Notes under the pieces: model-generated
Seen by the model: only the letters and a program-made list of their open reading frames with translations
What the model was told of the DNA's origin: nothing
Database searches by the model: none
In this document: piece after piece, positions 53,639-63,031 of the stretch
How the letters are laid out: every line of letters starts with the position of its first letter
Numbering within the stretch: the first letter of the stretch is position 1
Assembly: GCA_040766665.1 (NCBI GenBank)
Contig: JAXGQD010000006.1
Span: 62,001 to 126,000, forward strand
DNA length: 64,000 bases
Direction: 5' to 3'
From: JAXGQD01 sp040766665
Lineage (GTDB): Bacteria > Bacillota > Clostridia > Saccharofermentanales > Fastidiosipilaceae
Position numbers and translations under genes: made by a program

Positions 53639-53808
53639 GCAACTCTTCCACAAAGAGCGGAGCGGAGCGCGTCTAATCAAAGAGTTTTTCAACTCGACGA
53701 CGCGCGCATTGAAATTCGTCGCCACCCTGCCTTTGATGCGACTCCACTAAGCGGAGCGCGTCAGTCACCCACCGCAGGACGCGCGATTTTGATCCCATCG
53801 TAGCCCGC

Positions 53809-55965
53809 TCAGTCCACTAAATACGGACGCAGGTCATAAACCGCGATTCCTTCACGGTCCTTAAACTCAATCAACAAAGGGAAATGACGGATAAAAAAGT
53901 CTTCGTCCAAGTGCGGACTATTAATGCGCATATCGTTGTCTATCAGCGCATAGGCGATGCGGTCCCGGTTAATTAATTCCACAAAACTCGCCAGATCGCC
54001 GCCAAATCCGCCCAGCAAAGAAAAATACTCCTGCTCGCGTTGCACGGAATTGTAACCTGCAGACCAGGCATAGTACGGATAGGCGTACCAGGACTGACGC
54101 CCCGTATAAAAAAAGCTGTTGTAAAACCAAGTCGGGGTGAGAAAAATCGCGCGTTCATCTGTGTTTTCTTCCAACCATGCCACCAACGCTGTTTGGGTGT
54201 CCAGGGCATAGGGCTCACGGTTCTTATTGATGTAAGGGAAGAGATCCAATATACCGCTGAACATCAAAAAGAAGCCTAATAAAAAAGCAAGAGCCCGGCC
54301 ACCAAAGCGCTGCCATGCAGCAGCCCATTTGTTATCCGACCATAGCCTGATCAGACAGGCGACCAGCGGTAAGCAGAGCAGAAGGCGCGTCATGATGATG
54401 TATTTGTGATTGACGTTGATATCAGGCGTAAGACTGACACTTAAAGCGAAAACCAAAGGCAAAACAGCAGCAATGCAAAGGCTGCGCCGAACACGTCCGC
54501 GCATGACAAAGGGCAAGAAAAAGAGGACCGGGAAGCTCGGACCGAGAAGCACCAGGAGATATTGCAGCATACCCCAAAAACTTTTATCTTCACTCAGAAA
54601 ACCAAACTGGAAACGAAAGCTCACGACCTTATCGGCACCACCGGCAAAGAGGCCGCTGTAGAAGAGACTGGCAAAAAGGGCGCTGCAGGCGGCCAAAAGA
54701 TAGAGCAGTTTACTTCTCGCTGGAAATGCCAGTGCGAAGAGCAAGAGCAACAGTCCTATGGTGACGGCACCGTGCCAATAAGGCAGGCAGATCAAAATCA
54801 GCGCCGCTGCAAAAAAATGCTTCCAGAGACAGCGATTTTCAGGCAACCAGGCCGTTTTACTGAACCAGCGACTTTGCCAATAGTTTTGCATAGCAGGCTT
54901 GCCATCTGCTTTGCCAAAACTCCCTTGCAGCGTGGGCAGAAAGATGATGACGACAACCAGAGCAGCGGCAAAAGCAAAGAGTAAGTGGCGCTGATTGGCG
55001 TAGACGTTCATGTTCCAGAGCCCCCAGGCGTCGTTCATCTGCCCGCCGATGAAGTTTTTGTTCGCGAAGATTTGGCTGAGGAGGCTTTTGCCTTGATACA
55101 CTTTCTTCAGCAAAGCATCACCCAAAAAGTTAATCCAGGCAAAAGAACTCTGAAAATAGAGTAAAGGCTGAATCCAGAACAAAGCTGTTTTGTTTTTACT
55201 AAAGTAAACAGCCAGGACGCCCATCAACATGGAGAAGGCCAGCAGGCCCAGCGCCGAAGCGAGATTCAGAGCAGCGGTGAGGCTCAGACCGAGGGCGTGC
55301 AGGGTGGCGCAAAAGAAAAAGAAAAAGAAGTGGTAGCGCATGCCTGCGCCGCTATAGACCGGGTAGTCCGTCGGCGCATAATTATCACCGCGCACAAAAG
55401 AGGAGATATTGGCCAGGTGCGGACCGTAGTCACTGACGACCGAGCTGCCTGAATAGATGACACCCTCCTTCATGTAGAAAACGTAATAAAAGAGCAGGTA
55501 AACGCTCAGTAGAATAAAGATCCAGAAGGCAAAAACATACCACTTCTTCTTCAAAGTAATAGGATTAATCGCTGCCATAAAGCGACTTCGTAGATTTAGC
55601 ACCCATTGTTTTATCTGCGCAATGTGAAAGCTCTGCAGCGTGCGCTGCTCCATCCAGGCAAGCAAAGCCAAAATAAGCAATGTGCTAAGCGCTATCCCCG
55701 CCAGCAAACTGCTGCCCATAAGACCCAAGCGGAAGTGACTGAAGGCACTGGTGATAAAAAACAAAAGGCTGCTTGCGGGAATAATACCCAAAACGATGGC
55801 AAAAGGCAGCTCCAAAAAATAGGCGGGGACATCTCTATCTATTAAAGAGCCCGTTGCGGCTCGTTTTCTTCTACCTCCCAAAAGAACAGACGCAGCAGGA
55901 AGGAGCTTTTTTCTGATGCGGTAGCCCAGGAGGAGGAGTAAACATAGCCAAAGTAAGGCTATCAT
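53809..55965 (-). CDS. Large polytopic membrane protein, possible GT-C-like transferase
   Basis: 718 residues with at least 12 hydrophobic spans across the first 570 residues and a soluble end (LEENTDERAIFLTPTWFYNSFFYTGRQ, then RDRIAYALIDNDMR). No close family is recognised; the pattern of many spans plus a C-terminal soluble domain resembles GT-C glycosyltransferases or uncharacterised YfhO-type proteins. It starts 4 bp inside the GT2 gene end (ATGA overlap), so the pair is co-translated: a GT2 that charges a lipid carrier and a polytopic enzyme that uses it is the natural inference. Confidence 0.7.
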   Translation of the reverse strand: MIALLWLCLLLLLGYRIRKKLLPAASVLLGGRRKRAATGSLIDRDVPAYFLELPFAIVLGIIPASSLLFFITSAFSHFRLGLMGSSLLAGIALSTLLILALLAWMEQRTLQSFHIAQIKQWVLNLRSRFMAAINPITLKKKWYVFAFWIFILLSVYLLFYYVFYMKEGVIYSGSSVVSDYGPHLANISSFVRGDNYAPTDYPVYSGAGMRYHFFFFFFCATLHALGLSLTAALNLASALGLLAFSMLMGVLAVYFSKNKTALFWIQPLLYFQSSFAWINFLGDALLKKVYQGKSLLSQIFANKNFIGGQMNDAWGLWNMNVYANQRHLLFAFAAALVVVIIFLPTLQGSFGKADGKPAMQNYWQSRWFSKTAWLPENRCLWKHFFAAALILICLPYWHGAVTIGLLLLLFALAFPARSKLLYLLAACSALFASLFYSGLFAGGADKVVSFRFQFGFLSEDKSFWGMLQYLLVLLGPSFPVLFFLPFVMRGRVRRSLCIAAVLPLVFALSVSLTPDINVNHKYIIMTRLLLCLPLVACLIRLWSDNKWAAAWQRFGGRALAFLLGFFLMFSGILDLFPYINKNREPYALDTQTALVAWLEENTDERAIFLTPTWFYNSFFYTGRQSWYAYPYYAWSAGYNSVQREQEYFSLLGGFGGDLASFVELINRDRIAYALIDNDMRINSPHLDEDFFIRHFPLLIEFKDREGIAVYDLRPYLVD

Positions 55966-56939
55966 GGAGCGCTGTCACTCTTTTGCCGCTTGGCTTCATG
56001 AGCCAGAGCTGCCGGTGTTTGCGGTAATTGCTGGCTGAGCAAATAGCGCGGCCTGTCTTTGATCTCCATATAGATGCGCCCGACGTAACTGCCGATGAGG
56101 CCTAGCGCTAGCATAATGCTGCCCCCCACGATGAGAAGCAGCAGAATAACCGTGGTAAAACCGCTGGCCGCCTTATCAAGGAAAAAGTTGACGATGGTCT
56201 GAATTCCCAGAATGAGGGCAAAAACCCAGAACAGCACACCCAGCCCGCTGACCAGGGCCAGTGGCGCAGAGGAGAAGGAGGTGATGGCTTGGGCGCTCAA
56301 CCTAAAAAGTTGCTTGGGTGACCATTTGGAAACACCGGCCGTGCGCTCGTCTACTTCGAAAAGCAGCGGTGTGCGCTTGAAGCCAATCCAGGCTGAAAGG
56401 CCGCGGAAAAAAGTATTGCGTTCGTTACATGAGTTGAACGCATCAATGGCTTTGCGGTCGAGCAATTTGAAGTCGGAGGCGTTTTGCAGATCCAGATGGC
56501 TCAGTTTTTTGAAGACTCGATAGAAAAGTTTCGCGGAGAGTCGGCCGAGGAAGCTTTCCTTTTGCCGTTCTAACTTTACGCCGTCAACAATGTCCCAGCC
56601 TTCTTCGCGCCAGAGTCTGACCATTTCCGGTATGTAACGGGGTGGATGTTGTAAGTCGCCGTCCATTAAAACGGCGCAGTCCCCTGTGGCGTGCTCAAGC
56701 AGTGCGCAGACGGCAGCTTCTTTACCAAAATTGCGCGAGAAGCGCAGTGCGCGGAGTTTGGGATAGCGAACTTGCTCTGCTGCAATCACATCCCAGGTTT
56801 TATCCCTGGAACCGTCATCCACGACCAAGATTTCATAATCACAATCGACAATTGTTGACAATATTCCGTCAACTGTGGCAATGGTCAGCGCAGCTTGCTC
56901 TTCTTCATTATAAAAAGGTATTAATACCGATAATTTCAT
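55962..56939 (-). CDS. Family 2 glycosyltransferase (GtrB/dolichyl-P-mannose synthase-like)
   Basis: 325 residues. Catalytic GT-A part: LIPFYNEEEQ, LVVDDGSRDKTWDVI, MDGDLQHPPRYIPEM and NASDFKLLDRKAIDAF, then two C-terminal membrane helices (about 228-252 and 262-290) as in GtrB. Such enzymes transfer a sugar from a nucleotide donor to polyprenyl phosphate at the membrane. Paired with the polytopic protein downstream. Confidence 0.9.
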   Translation of the reverse strand: MKLSVLIPFYNEEEQAALTIATVDGILSTIVDCDYEILVVDDGSRDKTWDVIAAEQVRYPKLRALRFSRNFGKEAAVCALLEHATGDCAVLMDGDLQHPPRYIPEMVRLWREEGWDIVDGVKLERQKESFLGRLSAKLFYRVFKKLSHLDLQNASDFKLLDRKAIDAFNSCNERNTFFRGLSAWIGFKRTPLLFEVDERTAGVSKWSPKQLFRLSAQAITSFSSAPLALVSGLGVLFWVFALILGIQTIVNFFLDKAASGFTTVILLLLIVGGSIMLALGLIGSYVGRIYMEIKDRPRYLLSQQLPQTPAALAHEAKRQKSDSAP

Positions 56940-57027
56940 GCTTTACTCCCGAAGAATATGGCTACTGAAAGCAGTCTAAACTGCAATGATTTTACCATAG
57001 GCAGAGATTCACTTGGCAAAATGTTAA

Positions 57028-57055
57028 GAAAAAGCCAGCGCACCTCCGCTTTTTC
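57028..57055. terminator. Hairpin in the GT2/pstS divergent spacer
   Basis: GAAAAAGC (57028-57035) and GCTTTTTC (57048-57055) around a 12-base loop. It sits between divergent genes, so a terminator of upstream noise or an RNA leader element are both possible; pho-type TTAACA occurs once downstream near 57113. Confidence 0.45.
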
Positions 57056-57208
57056 GTACATTTCCATGACAAACGCTTCCCTTAAGGCTATTTAAAGTTG
57101 ATTTAATATGCTCTTAACAATCTACTTCTAAAATTCAGAAGTGTCGGGCAAAACAAATTGACCCGCTCGGCCAAAAATGAAAATACCCAAATTTTGGAGG
57201 ATTAAGAA

Positions 57209-58150
57209 ATGAAAAAAGTAATGGCAAGTGTTCTCGCATTAGTCATGGGCTTCGGCCTGATGGCTTGCGGTACAACGGAAGCAACGACAGCCGCCGCTAC
57301 GACAGCCGCCGCGACAACAGCCGCCGCTACGACAGCCGCAGCCACCACTGCAGCAGCAGAATCGACGGCCGCCGCTGAAACGAGCGCAGCTGCCGAAACC
57401 AGCGCTGCCGCTTCTAACTTATCCGGTAAGCTGGTCTCATCCGGTTCCACATCAGTGCAACCCCTATTTGAAGTTTTAGGCGAAGCCTTTATGGTTAAAT
57501 ACCCCGGTGTTACGGTTGAAGTTCAAGCCGGTGGTTCATCGACCGGTTTCTCTAACGTCGTAGGGCAAGTGACGGAAGTCGGTAACCTCTCCCGCGAACT
57601 GAAACCTGAAGAAGCAGAGACTCCTGATTTGCAGCAACACGTGCTGGCGATTGACGGTATTGCCGTAGTCATTAACCCCGCTAACGAGGTCAAAGACTTG
57701 AGCGTCGAGCAGATTGCCCAAATTTTTAAAGGCGAAATCACCAACTGGAGCGAAGTGGGCGGACAAGATCAAGCCATCCAAGTGGTCTCACGTGAAGCCG
57801 GTTCCGGTACACGTGGTGCATTTGAAGAAATTCTCGATATCGTTGACGAAGTCGCAGCTCAGCAAGAAGTGAACGAGACCGGTATCGTGAAAAACACAGT
57901 CGCCGGCAACCCTAACGCCATCGGTTACATCTCCCTGGGTTCCTTGGACGATACCGTGCATGCACTCGCAGTTGACGGTGTGACCCCTGAAGAAGCCACT
58001 GTGGCAGACGGTACATACAAAATCACCCGTCCCTTTATCGCCTGTAACCTCGGCCAGCCTTCAGAAATCTTCCAGGCATTCCTGGACTTCACCTACAGCT
58101 CCGAAGGCGCCGCCATTGTTGCAGATAACGGTTTCTTCCCTGCTAAATAA
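57209..58150 (+). CDS. pstS: Phosphate ABC transporter substrate-binding lipoprotein
   Basis: 313 residues from ATG 57209 behind GGAGG. Lipoprotein signal ends FGLMAC (Cys20). A 60-residue linker of TTAAA/AAETS repeats follows, encoded by imperfect 15-bp repeats. Phosphate-binding motifs are SGSTSVQPLFE, GGSSTGFSNV, SREAGSGTRGAFEE and NAIGYISLGS. It captures phosphate outside the membrane. First gene of pstSCAB-phoU-phoB-phoR, so probably PhoB-controlled. Confidence 0.95.
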   Translation: MKKVMASVLALVMGFGLMACGTTEATTAAATTAAATTAAATTAAATTAAAESTAAAETSAAAETSAAASNLSGKLVSSGSTSVQPLFEVLGEAFMVKYPGVTVEVQAGGSSTGFSNVVGQVTEVGNLSRELKPEEAETPDLQQHVLAIDGIAVVINPANEVKDLSVEQIAQIFKGEITNWSEVGGQDQAIQVVSREAGSGTRGAFEEILDIVDEVAAQQEVNETGIVKNTVAGNPNAIGYISLGSLDDTVHALAVDGVTPEEATVADGTYKITRPFIACNLGQPSEIFQAFLDFTYSSEGAAIVADNGFFPAK

Positions 58151-58184
58151 GCCTGAGTAAAACTGCATTGCAATACGCATCTCC

Positions 58185-58216
58185 GATGCTCCTGTGCCCA
58201 AACGTACGGGAGCATC
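58185..58216 (+). terminator. Intercistronic hairpin between pstS and pstC
   Basis: GATGCTCC (58185-58192) pairs with GGAGCATC (58209-58216). No U-tract; likely stabilises the pstS message so it exceeds pstC. Confidence 0.6.
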
Positions 58217-58242
58217 TCGAGCGTTTATGAGAGTGAAAAACT

Positions 58243-59619
58243 ATGGTACTTAACAATACGGCACAAACAGCCGAGCGGCTCTCGATAGCCAAGCAAGAGG
58301 AGAAGCCTCACCACGTCCTCAAAGCCCTGACCCTGCTGTCCGGACTGGCAGCCTTGGTTTTGCTGTTCCTGCCTTGGTTAGAGATTAATATCGCCGGCTA
58401 CGGGCTGAAAGCCGGGCTTTTACAATTGATACTACAAAGTTTTAGCATCGGCGGCGTGGTCGTCTCGGTGCCTTTTTTGGCAAAAGCCAGCCTCGTCATC
58501 AGTTTGCTCGCCTTGCTGCTCGGTCTGGTATTCTTCCTGTTGAAGAAATACCTAATCAGCGGTTTCGCTGCTTTGGTCGCAGTTTTTGCCCTTATCATAA
58601 GTGGTGCCGTATTAGCCCCTCTAAACAGCAGCCTTCAGGAAGCCGCGGGTGTAAGTTTGGGCATCGGTGAAAAGGCTTATCATATCGGGACCTTTCAGTC
58701 GCTGGCCTTTCTGGCGCTCTTGATTTTCACGGTTTGCGCCTTTTTATTGTATTCGGCTGAGCGTTTTGCCCAGAAGCTCTTCATGGTCTCCGCGCTGATT
58801 TCCATCGCCATGGTTTTTCTGATCACCGCTTATCTGCTCGCCTTGGGCTTGCCCGCCATTCTGAAAATCGGACCACTGGATTTCCTCTTTGGCACGAACT
58901 GGGCACCGACCCATTCCAAGAACCCGCAGTTCGGGATTTTGAACATGGTGCTGGCCTCCATTTTCGGGACTTTCGGCGCGGTTTTGCTGGGTGTGCCTAT
59001 CGGTATTTTTACGGCCATTTTTTTGGCGGAGATTGCGCCCAAATGGTTGCGCAACATTGTGCGGCCTGCGGTTGAACTTCTAGCCGGTATCCCCTCCGTT
59101 ATTTACGGCTTTTTCGCTCTACAGCTGATTGTGCCGGCGGTGCAAAAAATCTTCAAGCTGCCTTCCGGTGCGACCTTGCTTTCGGCTATTCTGGTTTTGG
59201 CCATCATGATTTTGCCGACGATTGTCACCACAGCTGAGACCGGTCTAAGAGCCGTTCCGGAAATTTATAAAGAAGCCTCGCTCGCTTTGGGCGCCTCGCA
59301 TATTCGCACCATTTTTAAAGTGCTTTTGCCCGCAGCCCGCGCCACGGTCCTGTCCGGGGTAATCCTGGGTGTGGGCCGAGCCATCGGTGAGACGATGGCC
59401 ATCATCATGGTGGCGGGGGGCATGGCCAAATTCCCGACCATCCTGGGCAGTGTCAGACCTTTGACTGTCGGTATCGTTATGGAGATGTCCTATGCCGCAG
59501 GCTTACATCGCGAGTCGCTTTTTGCCATAGGCCTGGTGCTCTTTGTCTTCATTATGATTGTCAACATCAGCTTCACCAAGCTATCCAAACAGGGGGTACA
59601 GATGGATGCAAAAGAATAA
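58243..59619 (+). CDS. pstC: Phosphate ABC transporter permease with N-terminal membrane extension
   Basis: 458 residues, whereas PstC is usually near 300. The last 290 residues are ordinary PstC: LKIGPLDFLFGTNWAP, LLAGIPSVIYGFFALQLIVP, ALGASHIRTIFKVLLPAARATVLSG (coupling loop) and GRAIGETMAIIMVAGG. The first 165 carry four extra hydrophobic spans (about 24-48, 60-90, 92-118, 140-165) not part of the normal fold. Overlaps pstA by 14 bp. Confidence 0.92.
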   Translation: MVLNNTAQTAERLSIAKQEEKPHHVLKALTLLSGLAALVLLFLPWLEINIAGYGLKAGLLQLILQSFSIGGVVVSVPFLAKASLVISLLALLLGLVFFLLKKYLISGFAALVAVFALIISGAVLAPLNSSLQEAAGVSLGIGEKAYHIGTFQSLAFLALLIFTVCAFLLYSAERFAQKLFMVSALISIAMVFLITAYLLALGLPAILKIGPLDFLFGTNWAPTHSKNPQFGILNMVLASIFGTFGAVLLGVPIGIFTAIFLAEIAPKWLRNIVRPAVELLAGIPSVIYGFFALQLIVPAVQKIFKLPSGATLLSAILVLAIMILPTIVTTAETGLRAVPEIYKEASLALGASHIRTIFKVLLPAARATVLSGVILGVGRAIGETMAIIMVAGGMAKFPTILGSVRPLTVGIVMEMSYAAGLHRESLFAIGLVLFVFIMIVNISFTKLSKQGVQMDAKE

Positions 59620-60505
59620 CGATACGGTCAAAGCCGTCCCTTTCAAGCCTTCGTTTGTAGGCGGGCAAAGACATCACCGCGCGGCTGAAAACTTCCAAAA
59701 AGCGCTGATTTGGATTTCCGCATTTATCACGGTGGCAATCCTTGCGGCTATCCTGATTTATATTTTGGGAAATGGAATTCCGCAGATTAACTGGACCTTC
59801 CTCAGCACGCCATACAGCCCCAGTGGCAGCGAGCAGGGGATTTTGCCGATGATCATCAACACCCTGTACATGGTCATTTTGACCCTGCTGATCGCGACAC
59901 CGCTCAGTCTGGCCACAGCAATTTATCTGACGCAGTATGCCAAGCCCGGCAAAATGCTCGACGCCATCCGTTTCACCACCGAAGTCCTGGCTGGCATCCC
60001 CTCCATTCTTTTTGGTTTGGTCGGTTTCGCGGTCTTATCGGTGACCTTCCAAATGGGTTACTCCATTCTCGCCGGTTCGCTGACCATGACGATTATGGTT
60101 TTGCCGCTGATTGTGCGCACCACGGAAGAAGCTCTTCTGGCTGTCCCCACGACTTACAGCGAGGGAGCCTTGGCTTTAGGTGCCAACAAGTTGCGCGTCA
60201 TCTGGACTATCCTCTTGCCCTCGGCCATGCCTGGTATCCTCACTGCCGTCATCTTGGCGATGGGCCGTGTGGTCGGTGAATCCGCGGCACTGATATTTAC
60301 CCTGGGCATGGGTTTCCGCATGCCGGAAGCGGTGCTGGGTCACATCATGGATTCCGGGCGCACGCTGACACTGCACCTCTACACCTTGTTCAGTACCGGT
60401 CTTTCGCTCGATCAAGCCTTTGGCACAGCCGCAGTTCTTTTGATCCTGGTCTTCCTGCTCAATCTGGCTGCAAATTCGCTGACCAAACTTTTTAAGAAAG
60501 ACTAA
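59606..60505 (+). CDS. pstA: Phosphate ABC transporter permease
   Basis: 299 residues from ATG 59606 with AGGGGG upstream, inside the end of pstC; a frame from 59558 is less likely. PstA motifs: TFLSTPYSPSGSEQGILPMI, EVLAGIPSILFGLVGF, EALLAVPTTYSEGALALGANKLRVIWTILLPSAMPGIL and GRVVGESAALIFTLG. Six spans; forms the channel with PstC. Confidence 0.93.
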   Translation: MQKNNDTVKAVPFKPSFVGGQRHHRAAENFQKALIWISAFITVAILAAILIYILGNGIPQINWTFLSTPYSPSGSEQGILPMIINTLYMVILTLLIATPLSLATAIYLTQYAKPGKMLDAIRFTTEVLAGIPSILFGLVGFAVLSVTFQMGYSILAGSLTMTIMVLPLIVRTTEEALLAVPTTYSEGALALGANKLRVIWTILLPSAMPGILTAVILAMGRVVGESAALIFTLGMGFRMPEAVLGHIMDSGRTLTLHLYTLFSTGLSLDQAFGTAAVLLILVFLLNLAANSLTKLFKKD

Positions 60506-60554
60506 ACTGAGCATACAAGCGTGCGAATCAGCACGAAACAAAAGAGATAAACCC

Positions 60555-60577
60555 CGTGCCCGGCGTAAGCGGGCACG
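60555..60577 (+). terminator. Intercistronic hairpin between pstA and pstB
   Basis: CGTGCCCG (60555-60562) and CGGGCACG (60570-60577), perfect 8-bp stem with a 7-base loop. No U-tract, so read-through into pstB is expected. Confidence 0.65.
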
Positions 60578-60603
60578 ATGCACGAATAATTGGGAGCAAA
60601 ACA

Positions 60604-61401
60604 ATGACGCAAGTGACGATGCAGCAAGCGAGCAATTTTGAGACGGCCACGAAAGCCGTTGAAATCGAGAAGCTCAATCTTTTCTATACCGATTTCCAAG
60701 CTTTGAAAGACATTAGCATGGATGTGGCCGAACACCAGGTCACTGCCATGATTGGGCCTTCCGGCTGTGGTAAATCGACCTGTCTAAAAACCATCAACCG
60801 TATGAACGACCTCATCGAGGGATGTCGCATTGAGGGTTTGGTAAAGGTCGCAGGGACAGATATCTACGATCCGCAGGTCGATGTTTCGCTGCTACGTAAA
60901 TCGGTCGGCATGGTCTTTCAGAAGCCAAATCCGTTCCCCATGTCCATCTATGAAAACATCGCCTATGGACCGCGCACCCACGGGATCAGCGGGAAAGAAG
61001 AGCTGGATCAGATCGTTGAAGAAAGTCTGAGACAGGCTGCTTTATGGGATGAAGTCAAAGATCGACTCAAAAAATCCGCGCTTGGAATTTCAGGCGGTCA
61101 GCAGCAGCGCCTTTGCATCGCCCGTGCCTTAGCTGTGGAACCCAAAGTCTTGCTGATGGACGAACCGACCTCCGCTTTGGACCCAATTTCGACCCTGAAG
61201 ATTGAGGATTTGATGCTTGAGTTGAAGGAGAAATACACCATCCTGATTGTGACCCACAACATGCAGCAGGCCGGTCGTGTCGCCGACCGCACCGCCTTCT
61301 TTTATTTGGGCGAACTGATAGAGTATGATGAGACGGTAGTGATGTTTAACAATCCCCATGACAAACGCACCGAAGACTACATCAGTGGTCGTTTCGGCTG
61401 A
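60604..61401 (+). CDS. pstB: Phosphate ABC transporter ATP-binding protein
   Basis: 265 residues from ATG 60604 (GGGAGC upstream). Walker A GPSGCGKST, TCLKTINRMNDLIEGCRIEG, PFPMSIYENIAYGPR, signature ISGGQQQRLCIARAL (Ile instead of Leu at the first position), Walker B VLLMDEPTSALDPI. Energises phosphate uptake. Confidence 0.95.
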   Translation: MTQVTMQQASNFETATKAVEIEKLNLFYTDFQALKDISMDVAEHQVTAMIGPSGCGKSTCLKTINRMNDLIEGCRIEGLVKVAGTDIYDPQVDVSLLRKSVGMVFQKPNPFPMSIYENIAYGPRTHGISGKEELDQIVEESLRQAALWDEVKDRLKKSALGISGGQQQRLCIARALAVEPKVLLMDEPTSALDPISTLKIEDLMLELKEKYTILIVTHNMQQAGRVADRTAFFYLGELIEYDETVVMFNNPHDKRTEDYISGRFG

Positions 61402-61519
61402 GTTTTGCCCCTGATAAGATGAGCCGGTCAGACCGGTATTTGAAAGAGAAGACGGAGCGGCTTTTGCCCCTAATATAAGGGCTGGCCCTCAGCAGATTTG
61501 ATAAGAAGAGGTAATACAT

Positions 61520-62206
61520 ATGACCCGTATGGCATTGGACCGAGAGATGAACACGCTGCACACCGACATCGCGATCTTAGCGGCAAAAGTGGAAAGTATC
61601 ATGCAGGATACCATCCTCACCCTCAAGCACCAGGATAAAGAACTCGCGATCAGAATTTTTGAGAATGATTCCACCATCAATGCTTCGCAGAACCGCATTG
61701 AGCAGCAGTGTGTCAATATTATCGCGCTGCAACAGCCCCTGGCTTCCGACCTGCGCGATATTACCGCCAGTCTGAAAATGGTGACGGATATCGAACGGGT
61801 GGCGGACCAGTGCGCCGACATCTGCGAAATCGTGGCGACTTACCCCGAATTGAACCGCATGGCCACGCCCGCCGATGTCCTGACCATGTTCGACAAGGCC
61901 AGAGAAATGTTTTCCGAAGCGGTTGATTCTTTTGTGAGAAAAGACAATATGCAGGCCTCTGATGTACGTGCCAAAGATGATGCGGTGGATGCACTCTTCT
62001 CCAAGGTCATCATGGAAATGTCCGGGCTCTTGGCTGAGGACAAGTCATTTATCTCGCAAGCCACCGACTATATGTTTATTGCAAAATACATCGAGCGCAT
62101 GGCCGATCACGCCACGAACATCGCCGAATGGACGATTTACGCGGTGACCGGTGAACACAAAAACATGAGCAGCAAACTGCTGGGCAGTCAGCCAAAGCTC
62201 GGCTGA
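61520..62206 (+). CDS. phoU: Phosphate signalling regulator PhoU
   Basis: 228 residues, two PhoU three-helix bundles (about 1-110 and 115-215). Metal-cluster segments of the family are seen as DLRDITASLKMVTDIERVADQCADICE and IAKYIERMADHATNIAEW. It couples PstSCAB transport state to PhoR kinase output. Preceded by a spacer with CTTTTGCCCC at 61461 and GTTTTGCCCC at 61403 region. Confidence 0.93.
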   Translation: MTRMALDREMNTLHTDIAILAAKVESIMQDTILTLKHQDKELAIRIFENDSTINASQNRIEQQCVNIIALQQPLASDLRDITASLKMVTDIERVADQCADICEIVATYPELNRMATPADVLTMFDKAREMFSEAVDSFVRKDNMQASDVRAKDDAVDALFSKVIMEMSGLLAEDKSFISQATDYMFIAKYIERMADHATNIAEWTIYAVTGEHKNMSSKLLGSQPKLG

Positions 62207-62278
62207 TTATTGAACGTTCGCACAGATTCGAGACATCCTCATGGATTACAGACAGCGCAGTAGTGGAGGGAAGACGCT

Positions 62279-62986
62279 ATGCCCTTGGTTTATATAGTAG
62301 ATGACGAAGCCAATATCAGGCGCCTGGCCTCGTTAGCCTTACAGGACTTCGGTATGGAAACGGAGACTTTCGGTGACGGACAGGCCTTTATGACGGCAGT
62401 GAAACGCAAACTGCCGGATTTAGCCATCATCGACTGGATGATGCCGCCACCCGACGGTCTGCAACTTTGCCGCGAACTGCGCGCTGCCCCCGAAACCCGT
62501 TCTTTGCCGATTATCATGCTGACAGCCAGAACCGATGAAACCGACAAAGTCCTGGGCTTAGAGATGGGCGCGGATGACTACATCAGTAAACCTTTCGGTG
62601 TTAAAGAATTGCCTGCCCGTGTCCGAGCCTTATTGCGCCGGCAAAAGCTGGCCCACGAATCAGGCACGGATCTGCTGGAACAGGGGCCGCTGAAGCTTTA
62701 TCCTTCGCGCCGCCGCGTCAGCAAACGCGGTCAGGACATCAATTTGACTCAAAAAGAATTTGATCTCTTGGCTCAGCTGATGCGTTACCCCGGCCAGGTC
62801 TTTACCCGGGAAATGCTTTTGGATCGCATCTGGCAAACCGATTTCTTCGGAGATACCCGCACTGTAGACGTGCATATCCGTTATCTGCGCCAGAAACTGG
62901 AGGATGAGGCCAATAACCCCAGCATGATTTTGACCGTGCGCGGGGTGGGCTATTGTTTTGCCGAGGATCTGGAACTTGAAGACTAA
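62279..62986 (+). CDS. phoB: Phosphate regulon response regulator
   Basis: 235 residues. Receiver: acidic DDE (8-10), phospho-Asp52 in AIIDWMMPPPDG, Thr in IMLTART and Lys in YISKPFG; winged helix with LTQKEFDLLAQLMRYPGQVFTRE, TVDVHIRYLRQKLEDE and the closing TVRGVGYCF. PhoB/PhoP-type. Position after phoU and before a PAS-less or PAS-containing kinase fixes the role. Confidence 0.92.
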   Translation: MPLVYIVDDEANIRRLASLALQDFGMETETFGDGQAFMTAVKRKLPDLAIIDWMMPPPDGLQLCRELRAAPETRSLPIIMLTARTDETDKVLGLEMGADDYISKPFGVKELPARVRALLRRQKLAHESGTDLLEQGPLKLYPSRRRVSKRGQDINLTQKEFDLLAQLMRYPGQVFTREMLLDRIWQTDFFGDTRTVDVHIRYLRQKLEDEANNPSMILTVRGVGYCFAEDLELED

Positions 62987-63031
62987 GCGCTCCGGCAGTT
63001 ACAATCAGAAAAAAGATACGTGAAGGCTAGG

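Larger units (their letters stand above)
53264..53808. other. Repeat-rich spacer
   Basis: No gene. Begins with a GC-rich run of CGCGCC-type repeats (53278-53315), then overlapping GCGAC/GTCGC palindromes (53330-53423), the motif TTTTCGATAATCCAAG in three copies (53443-53458, 53515-53531 with one change, 53619-53638 inverted) and two further GCGTC...GACGCG arms near 53655-53790. Confidence 0.6.
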
